DNA from: Muribaculaceae bacterium
Lineage (GTDB): Bacteria > Bacteroidota > Bacteroidia > Bacteroidales > Muribaculaceae
Reading direction: 5' to 3'
DNA: 5,150 nt
Assembly (NCBI GenBank): GCA_020026215.1
Contig: JAHHQT010000109.1
Coordinates: 1 to 5,150 of the forward strand
A program made the translations under genes and the position numbers. Positions 1 to 5,150 of this stretch are shown here, piece by piece. Each line of letters starts with the position of its first letter. Position 1 is the first letter of the stretch. Under the pieces are notes generated by a model. It worked only from the letters and a program-made list of their open reading frames with translations. It had not been told where the DNA came from and did no database searches.

Positions 1-23
1 GAAATCTCAGAAAAGATTAAAGT

Positions 24-55
24 AAAAGCAGAACTAACAACAGTTCTGCTTTTTT
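24..55 (+). terminator. Rho-independent terminator of a plus-strand gene off the left edge
   Basis: A perfect 12-bp stem pairs 24-35 with 42-53 around a 6-base loop at 36-41. The right arm runs into a T-run (50-55, then more T after one A), the arrangement of an intrinsic terminator read on the plus strand. It implies a plus-strand gene ending just upstream, convergent with metG. Read on the minus strand the stem is followed by TTTTACTTT, so it could also act as a weaker back-up terminator in that direction. The gene it serves cannot be identified from the few bases before it. Confidence 0.8.
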
Positions 56-107
56 ATTTTACTATTTCATAATAGTTTACGCCATCGCATTTAAACATTC
101 AATAAAA

Positions 108-139
108 ACAAAAGCGGTCATATAAAACTATATGACCGC
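108..139 (-). terminator. Rho-independent terminator of metG
   Basis: A perfect 11-bp stem pairs 114-124 with 129-139 (core GCGGTCATATA) around a 4-base loop at 125-128. On the minus strand the stem is followed directly by TTTTGTTTTTATT (from 113 downward), a good uridine tract. It lies 20 bases past the metG stop codon, so it is the natural end of that transcript. Together with the stem-loop at 24-53 it separates two converging transcription units. The bases between the two stems (54-113) show nothing else. Confidence 0.85.
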
Positions 140-159
140 CTATATTATATTTAAAGTTT

Positions 160-2199
160 TTATTTAACTTGTGAACCCGGCACTACTGGACCTTGCGGAC
201 CAATTACCACCAAACTTCCATCAGGATTTTCGGCAGATAAAATCATACCTTGTGACATTACTCCTTTCAACTTACGAGGTTCAAAGTTGGCAACAAAACA
301 CAATTCCTTTCCTACCAAATCTTCAGGTTTATAGTATTTAGCAATACCAGAAACAATGGTACGGCCACCCATTCCGTCTTCAATCTTGAATTGTAACAAT
401 TTGTCAGCCTTAGGAACTTTTGTACATTCCAGCACCTTACCCACACGAATATCCAATTTCAAGAAATCATCGAATGGAATATTCTCAGCAACTGGTTGTG
501 GTTTGAAATTTTTCAGTTCGTTAGCTTTCTTTGTATCTTGAAGTTTCTTTATTTGAGCTTCAATGACATCATCTTCAATCTTTTCAAACAATAATTCGGC
601 AGGATTAAGTTGAGCTCCTGCAGGCAATAAATCAATATTACCCAAACGTTCCCACTCGCATTCTTCAATATTCAACATTCCACGCAATTTCTCAGCCATA
701 AATGGCAAGAATGGTTCAAATGCAATGGACAAGTTGGCTGTAATTTGCAAAGCAATATTCATGATGGTATTCACACGATTCATGTCAGTCTTTGCCAATT
801 TCCAAGGTTCGGTATCAGCAAGATATTTATTACCAATACGAGCCAAGTTCATTGCCTCTTTCAAGGCATCACGGAAACGGAAGTTTTCCAAATAATTTTC
901 AAGACTTCCCTTGACATCAGTAAATTCTTTCAATGTTTCCTTGTCATAGTCAGTCAATTCTCCAACTTCTGGAACAACTCCATTAAAGTATTTGTGAGTC
1001 AAAACCAATGAACGGTTAACGAAGTTTCCCAAAATGGCAACCAATTCATTGTTATTTCTTGCCTGGAAGTCTTTCCAAGTAAAGTCATTATCTTTTGTTT
1101 CCGGAGCATTGGCAGTCAATACGTAACGTAACACATCTTGTTTTCCAGGAAGATCACGTAGATATTCGTGCAACCAAACAGCCCAGTTCCTTGAAGTGGA
1201 AATTTTATCACCTTCCAAATTCAAGAATTCATTTGCCGGTACATTTTCCGGTAATTGATAACTGCCATCCGCCATCAACATTGCAGGGAATACGATACAG
1301 TGGAATACTATATTATCCTTTCCGATAAAGTTAATAATTCTTGTATCTTCAGATTTCCAATACTTTTCCCAAGTGTCTGGCAATAGTTCTTTTGTATTTG
1401 AGATATAGCCAATAGGAGCGTCAAACCAAACATATAGCACCTTGCCTTCAGCGCCTTCTACAGGAACAGGTACACCCCAATCCAAGTCACGGCTGACAGC
1501 ACGAGGTTGCAATCCCATATCCAACCAAGATTTACATTGACCGTAAACGTTAGGCTTCCATTCTTTGTGACCTTCAAGAATCCATTCACGCAATTTTGGT
1601 TCCCATTTGTCCAATGGCAAATACCAGTGCTTGGTTTCTTTCAAGATAGGGCGATTGCCTGTAATAGCAGAATGAGGATCTATCAAATCTGTTGCATTTA
1701 ATGAAGTTCCACAAGCTTCGCATTGGTCTCCATAAGCATGATCATTCTTACAATGAGGACAAGTACCTACAATATAACGGTCTGCAAGGAATTGTTTGGC
1801 CTCTTCGTCATAATATTGCATTGAAGTTTTTTCGATAAACTCCCCTTTTTCATATAGTTTTCTGAAGAAATCGCTCGCCATCTTAGAATGGATGTCTGTT
1901 GTAGTACGAGAATAGATATCAAAAGAAATACCTAATTCTTCAAACGAATCTTTGATGATTTTGTGATATCTGTCGACTATATCTTGTGGTGTCACACCTT
2001 CTGCCTTAGCCTTGATTGTGATAGGCACACCATGTTCGTCAGAACCTCCGATAAGGATAACATCCTCACCTTTCAAACGCAAGTAACGAGTGTAGATGTC
2101 AGCAGGCACATATACCCCAGCAAGGTGACCAATGTGCACAGGACCATTAGCATACGGCAATGCTGTGGTGACAAGTGTTCTTTTAAATTTTTTATCCAT
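160..2199 (-). CDS. metG: Methionyl-tRNA synthetase (MetRS), complete
   Basis: This cytoplasmic class I aminoacyl-tRNA synthetase attaches methionine to initiator and elongator tRNA-Met using ATP. Visible in the 679 residues: the ATP-binding HIGH motif at 22-25, preceded by the methionine-pocket stretch ALPYANG (13-19); a zinc knuckle with C147, C150, C160 and C163; the VWFDAPIGY block (257-265); the KMSKS-loop variant KISTS at 332-336; and an anticodon-binding helical domain (about 390-540) containing N457 and W466 of the NxYxxxxxPW motif. A charged linker leads to a C-terminal Trbp111/EMAP-II-like tRNA-binding domain (about 576-679, starting DFLKLDIRVGKV), which in this family promotes dimerisation. 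The length is usual for MetRS with this extra domain. The ATG at 2197-2199 is the natural start, about 20 residues before HIGH. No Shine-Dalgarno is seen; the 23 bases before it are almost all A and T. The gene starts 98 bases after feoAB, with a likely promoter of its own. Confidence 0.98.
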   Translation of the reverse strand: MDKKFKRTLVTTALPYANGPVHIGHLAGVYVPADIYTRYLRLKGEDVILIGGSDEHGVPITIKAKAEGVTPQDIVDRYHKIIKDSFEELGISFDIYSRTTTDIHSKMASDFFRKLYEKGEFIEKTSMQYYDEEAKQFLADRYIVGTCPHCKNDHAYGDQCEACGTSLNATDLIDPHSAITGNRPILKETKHWYLPLDKWEPKLREWILEGHKEWKPNVYGQCKSWLDMGLQPRAVSRDLDWGVPVPVEGAEGKVLYVWFDAPIGYISNTKELLPDTWEKYWKSEDTRIINFIGKDNIVFHCIVFPAMLMADGSYQLPENVPANEFLNLEGDKISTSRNWAVWLHEYLRDLPGKQDVLRYVLTANAPETKDNDFTWKDFQARNNNELVAILGNFVNRSLVLTHKYFNGVVPEVGELTDYDKETLKEFTDVKGSLENYLENFRFRDALKEAMNLARIGNKYLADTEPWKLAKTDMNRVNTIMNIALQITANLSIAFEPFLPFMAEKLRGMLNIEECEWERLGNIDLLPAGAQLNPAELLFEKIEDDVIEAQIKKLQDTKKANELKNFKPQPVAENIPFDDFLKLDIRVGKVLECTKVPKADKLLQFKIEDGMGGRTIVSGIAKYYKPEDLVGKELCFVANFEPRKLKGVMSQGMILSAENPDGSLVVIGPQGPVVPGSQVK

Positions 2200-2222
2200 T
2201 ATATATTATAGTTATTATATGC

Positions 2223-2263
2223 TTGTAGCATTATTGCAATACGTGAACGCAATAATGCTACAA
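2223..2263. repeat. Perfect 15-bp inverted repeat at the metG promoter
   Basis: Arms 2223-2237 (TTGTAGCATTATTGC) and 2249-2263 (its exact reverse complement) flank an 11-base spacer at 2238-2248. Neither strand has a T-run after the second arm, so it is not a standard intrinsic terminator for feoAB. On the minus strand the first arm begins inside the TAnnTTTG element at 2261-2268. The repeat would therefore cover the transcription start and form a stem-loop at the very 5' end of the metG mRNA. It could be an operator, a 5'-stabilising hairpin, or a Rho-independent-like end of feoAB without a U-tract. The structure is certain, the function is not. Confidence 0.75.
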
Positions 2264-2268
2264 AGATA
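2261..2268 (-). promoter_or_regulatory. Bacteroidota-type -7 promoter element for metG
   Basis: On the minus strand these bases read TATCTTTG, an exact match to the TAnnTTTG -7 consensus of the primary sigma factor in Bacteroides and relatives. It lies 61 bases upstream of the metG start. I see no clear TTTG at the expected -33 spacing; the nearest one overlaps the feoAB stop, about 30 bases upstream, which is too far. If used, transcription would start near 2255-2258, giving a leader of roughly 55-60 bases containing nearly the whole inverted repeat. The assignment rests on the -7 match and the position between two genes. Confidence 0.55.
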
Positions 2269-2297
2269 CATAATTATATGATAATTTATTCTTAAAA

Positions 2298-4736
2298 TCA
2301 AATAAAGAGTCTTCCTATTTGATAAATTAGGAATGCAACGATCCATGCAACCAACGTATTATAGCACAAACTGAAAATACCATATTTCCATTTTCCCGCT
2401 TCTTTTGAAATTGCAATGATTGATGCAATACAAGGGACATACAATACAGAGAATAACAAGAATCCGATTGCAACAAGCACATTGAAGTCAGGCTCTCCTG
2501 TATTGATATTCGGTTGTGTGATTCTTTGTTGTAATGCCGTTTCATCAGTTTCTGAATCCCCACTATAAAGGACTCCTAATGTTGAAACCACAGTTTCTTT
2601 TGCAAGTGTACCGGAAATTAAAGAAATGGTCATCTTCCAGTTGAAACCAAGTGGTTCAAATACTGGAGCCATGAATTTACCGGCTTGACCCAGATATGAA
2701 TTTTCAGTAGCTGCAATTGCTTCAGCTTTAGAAGAGATTCGCTCTGCATCCAAGCCCTCTGTATCTTGGACAGTAAATCTTTGTTCAACTTCTTGGATTT
2801 GACTTTCTGTAGGTCTTGGAAAGTAGTTCAAAGCCCAAATAACCAGACATGCCACCAAGATTACGCCCCCCATTTTTTTCAAATATTGCTCACCTTTTGT
2901 CCACATGTGACGCATTGTAGCCTTAAAAGTCGGCATACGATAAGGAGGCAATTCCATAACAAACGGAGTTTCATCTTTCTTATAGTGGAATTTTCTCAAA
3001 AGTTTCGCAGTAATTACAGCAACCAAAATACCAGCCAAATATAAGCCAAACAACACTATACTTGGATTATTCGGGAAGAATGCGCCTACAAACAACAAGT
3101 AGATAGGCAATCTGGCTGTACAAGACATGAATGGATTAATTAAAATGGTAATCAATCTACTACTATGGCTTTCAATAGTTCTTGTTGCCATAATAGCCGG
3201 TACATTACAACCGAATCCCATTACCAATGGAATGAATGATTTCCCGTGAAGGCCAATTTTGTGCATAATCTTATCCATAATAAATGCTGCCCTTGCCATA
3301 TATCCAGAGTCTTCCATAAATGAAATAATGGTATATAGAATCAAGATATTTGGTAGGAAGATAATTACAGCCCCCACACCACCAAGCACACCATCGACAA
3401 TCATATCCTTAATTGCTCCATCCGGCAAGAAAGTCTGACACAATTCTGAAATATAGCCTACTAAAGCATCAAGCCAATCCATAGGATACTGTCCAATTTC
3501 GAAGGTAGCCCAGAACATGAACCACATAATCAAAAGGAAGATTGGGAATCCCAAGTATTTATTGGTAACAATAGAGTCAATAATTGCAGTAGTTCTAATC
3601 TCCTCTTTCTCTTCTGTGGACAAAGTTTCTTTTAAAGCTCCTGAAACAAAGCCATATTTTGAGCCAGCAATGATTGCAGGCATATCTTCATTATGAGATT
3701 TTTCAATTAGCTCAACATGTTTGTCTCTAATTTGTGAAATTTGTTCATAGCAAGGCAATCTCTTCAACATAGAATCAATTTCCTTGTCTTTTTCAACAAA
3801 CTTGATTGCCAAATATCTTGATGAGAATTGAAGGTCAAGTGTTTTTTCTTTCTTCAATTCAGTTTGAATGGCATGTACTGCATTTTCAATTTCTTCGTCA
3901 TAGCTGATATGAATATGACGGACTACTTCATTCTTGCCTTCAAAAACATCAATGATCGTATCAAACAAATTGTCTATACCCTTACCTGTTTTTGACACAG
4001 TCGGAACAATTGGAACTCCCACCATTTTAGCCAAAGTTTCATGATCAAAATGCACATGACTTCGTTCCAATTCGTCATACATATTCAAGGCAACCACCAT
4101 ACTACGGTCCATGTCAATTAATTCCGTAGTCAAATAAAAGTTACGTTCCAAGTTTGATGCATCTACAACATTGATGATAACATCAGGAACTTCATCGTGC
4201 AAATAACGACGAACATATAATTCTTCTGGTGAATAAGCCGACAATGAATAAGTACCTGGAAGGTCAACGATATTAAATGTATAACCATTGTGTTTCAAGA
4301 CACCTTTTTTGGCATCCACTGTAACGCCACCATAGTTCCCCACTCTTTCCTTTGCACCACTTGCCACATTGAACAATGATGTTTTACCAGAGTTTGGGTT
4401 ACCAATTAATGCTACATTAATGGTTCGTCTTTCATCATTAAATTTATTGACTTCTCCATCTTCATTTACTTTGATAACAGCTGCATTTTCATAGATAGAT
4501 TCATCTGATTCTTCAACTTGAACAACTTCTATCAATTCTGCTTCAGCACGACGCAAAGAAATTTCATAATCAAGAATTCTATATTTAATAGGATCATCCA
4601 ACGGAGCGTTCAGTTCCACTGAAATCTTCTTTCCTTTTACAAATCCCATTTCCATGACACGTTTTCTAAACGAGCCATGACCTAAAATTTTTACGATTCT
4701 ACCGTATTGTCCTGTTTTTAGTTCCGATAATCTCAT
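2298..4736 (-). CDS. feoAB: FeoA-FeoB fusion, ferrous iron transport protein
   Basis: This is the inner-membrane Fe(II) uptake system in one 812-residue chain. Residues 1-75 form a FeoA SH3-like domain (MRLSELKTGQ at the start, RVMEMGF at 26-32, YEISLRRAEA at 57-66). An acidic linker (about 76-103) leads into the FeoB G domain: G1 GNPNSGKTS (112-120), switch I with T139, G3 DLPG (158-161), G4 NMYD (218-221) and a G5-like VSKTGKG (247-253). A helical GDI-like domain covers about 275-380. The membrane part (about 392-812) has multiple hydrophobic helices and the two Gate regions, with GFGCNVPAI (507-515, C510), MEDSGYMARAAF (474-485), AKETVVSTLG (712-721) and VPCIAS (767-772, C769). A hydrophilic stretch at about 640-700 interrupts the second half. 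FeoA and FeoB are separate genes in E. coli; fusions are typical of Bacteroidota. No feoC is seen. The start ATG begins the FeoA domain exactly and has no Shine-Dalgarno. Confidence 0.97.
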   Translation of the reverse strand: MRLSELKTGQYGRIVKILGHGSFRKRVMEMGFVKGKKISVELNAPLDDPIKYRILDYEISLRRAEAELIEVVQVEESDESIYENAAVIKVNEDGEVNKFNDERRTINVALIGNPNSGKTSLFNVASGAKERVGNYGGVTVDAKKGVLKHNGYTFNIVDLPGTYSLSAYSPEELYVRRYLHDEVPDVIINVVDASNLERNFYLTTELIDMDRSMVVALNMYDELERSHVHFDHETLAKMVGVPIVPTVSKTGKGIDNLFDTIIDVFEGKNEVVRHIHISYDEEIENAVHAIQTELKKEKTLDLQFSSRYLAIKFVEKDKEIDSMLKRLPCYEQISQIRDKHVELIEKSHNEDMPAIIAGSKYGFVSGALKETLSTEEKEEIRTTAIIDSIVTNKYLGFPIFLLIMWFMFWATFEIGQYPMDWLDALVGYISELCQTFLPDGAIKDMIVDGVLGGVGAVIIFLPNILILYTIISFMEDSGYMARAAFIMDKIMHKIGLHGKSFIPLVMGFGCNVPAIMATRTIESHSSRLITILINPFMSCTARLPIYLLFVGAFFPNNPSIVLFGLYLAGILVAVITAKLLRKFHYKKDETPFVMELPPYRMPTFKATMRHMWTKGEQYLKKMGGVILVACLVIWALNYFPRPTESQIQEVEQRFTVQDTEGLDAERISSKAEAIAATENSYLGQAGKFMAPVFEPLGFNWKMTISLISGTLAKETVVSTLGVLYSGDSETDETALQQRITQPNINTGEPDFNVLVAIGFLLFSVLYVPCIASIIAISKEAGKWKYGIFSLCYNTLVAWIVAFLIYQIGRLFI

Positions 4737-4757
4737 AACTTATTATTTTCAATGCTG

Positions 4758-4765
4758 CAAAGGTC
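4758..4765 (-). promoter_or_regulatory. Probable -7 promoter element for feoAB
   Basis: On the minus strand these bases read GACCTTTG, one mismatch from the Bacteroidota TAnnTTTG consensus, and are followed by CAGC. The element sits 21 bases upstream of the feoAB start, so the leader would be very short (about 15-20 bases, AT-rich). The expected -33 region around 4785-4788 reads TTTT rather than TTTG on the minus strand, overlapping a 10-bp palindrome (ATTTTAAAAT, 4781-4790). The promoter is plausible because it lies in the only gap between the menE-like gene and feoAB, but no recognised Fur or DtxR-type operator can be named. Confidence 0.4.
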
Positions 4766-4834
4766 GCAATATCCCTTCAAATTTTAAAATCATACGTTAA
4801 ATTTATTTGTACACAATACAGTTAATAACATATT

Positions 4835-5150
4835 TTAACAATCCACTTTAGACCGAATAACCTTACCTGAACGTGTCTCCTTAAATTTATTAATACAAAC
4901 GATTCGTTTGGGTACTGAATATTTAGGTAATTTATCTTTAAGAATATACAAAATATGTTCTTTTTCAGTGTCTGTCAATTTCACTTTCTCAAGTACTAAA
5001 ACGACAGATTCTCCCCATTTTTCCGAAGGCTCAGAAGTGATATAGTAACGACAATCAAACACTCCATTCAATAATCTCTCCACCTCTTCAGGAAATATTT
5101 TTATACCACCCGAATTAATGACATTGTCAAATCGGCCTCTCCATAGAAAT
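4835..5150 (-). CDS. menE: C-terminal part of an AMP-forming CoA ligase, probably MenE
   Basis: The minus-strand reading frame is open from the right edge to TAA at 4835-4837, showing the last 104 residues; the N-terminus lies beyond the window. It carries the ANL-superfamily C-terminal subdomain: hinge motif A8 as GRFDNVINSGGIKIFPEEVE (visible residues 5-24), a WGE block (45-47), and motif A10 as ETRSGKVIR (91-99) with catalytic lysine K96 near the end. The short tail after A10 and the DNVINSGGIKIFPEE wording fit o-succinylbenzoate-CoA ligase, which activates OSB in menaquinone synthesis. Other acyl-CoA ligases share these motifs, so the MenE assignment is inferred and would be supported by menC, menB or menD next upstream. 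The proline usual at the start of A10 is replaced by lysine (K90). A GTG at 5081-5083 is internal, not a start. No clear terminator follows. Confidence 0.8.
   Translation of the reverse strand, partial: FLWRGRFDNVINSGGIKIFPEEVERLLNGVFDCRYYITSEPSEKWGESVVLVLEKVKLTDTEKEHILYILKDKLPKYSVPKRIVCINKFKETRSGKVIRSKVDC

Noticed and set aside
1..25. Possible 3' end of a plus-strand coding sequence before the first terminator
   Set aside because: Two frames close here, one with TAA at 18-20 and one with TAA at 23-25. With only 5 to 7 codons visible, neither the frame nor the product can be chosen. The terminator suggests a gene, but no CDS can be supported.
356..1701. Several plus-strand open frames of 60-90 codons at 356-541, 745-1011, 1095-1328 and 1507-1701
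   Set aside because: All lie antisense inside metG, whose minus-strand protein is complete with all family motifs. Their translations show no recognisable domain and look like the complement of metG codons.
1963..2211. Plus-strand open frame of 82 codons crossing the metG start
   Set aside because: It is antisense to the N-terminal Rossmann region of MetRS, with no domain and no plus-strand promoter or ribosome-binding context.
2223..2263. Inverted repeat as a classical terminator of feoAB or as an insertion-sequence end
   Set aside because: There is no T-run after the second arm on either strand, no transposase nearby and no target-site duplication. A promoter-linked or mRNA 5' structure fits the position better.
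2327..3044. Minus-strand frame at 2327-2563 and plus-strand frame at 2766-3044 inside feoAB
   Set aside because: Both overlap the conserved FeoB membrane domain in other frames and have no recognisable features. The feoAB frame is uninterrupted, so there is no frameshift to explain.
4821..4839. Weak GTTAA/TTAAC inverted repeat at the menE stop codon
   Set aside because: Only five outer base pairs match, all but one A-T, and there is no uridine tract, so it is not a credible terminator.
5081..5083. GTG as the start of a separate 82-residue protein
   Set aside because: The same frame stays open to the window edge and encodes the ANL A8 motif directly upstream, so the GTG is an internal valine codon of the ligase.

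Overview
This AT-rich window looks like chromosomal DNA from the phylum Bacteroidota, probably order Bacteroidales (Bacteroides, Parabacteroides or Prevotella-like). The evidence is a single-chain FeoA-FeoB fusion, start codons preceded by AT-rich leaders with no Shine-Dalgarno sequence, and a TAnnTTTG-type -7 promoter element upstream of metG. Genus and species cannot be fixed by eye.

Layout from right to left, with all three genes on the minus strand: (1) 4835-5150, the last 104 codons of an acyl/aryl-CoA ligase of the ANL superfamily, most likely menE (o-succinylbenzoate-CoA ligase, menaquinone synthesis), truncated by the window edge. (2) 4737-4834, a 98-base intergenic gap with a near-consensus -7 element. 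(3) 2298-4736, feoAB, a complete 812-residue ferrous iron transporter with FeoA fused to the N-terminus of FeoB. (4) 2200-2297, a gap with a consensus -7 element partly overlapping a perfect 15-bp inverted repeat. (5) 160-2199, metG, a complete 679-residue methionyl-tRNA synthetase. (6) 1-159, two strong stem-loops: one with a T-run on the minus strand ends metG, and one with a T-run on the plus strand probably ends a convergent gene that lies mostly outside the window.

The three genes are functionally unrelated (quinone synthesis, iron uptake, translation). They probably form separate transcription units on one strand rather than a dedicated pathway, because feoAB and metG are each preceded by their own promoter-like element. 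A loose link exists between menaquinone and ferrous iron uptake, since both serve anaerobic respiration, but nothing in the sequence shows co-regulation.

I found no mobile elements, CRISPR arrays, tRNA or rRNA genes, or accessory system. This is an ordinary core-genome region. The item most worth a second look is the palindrome at the presumed metG transcription start.
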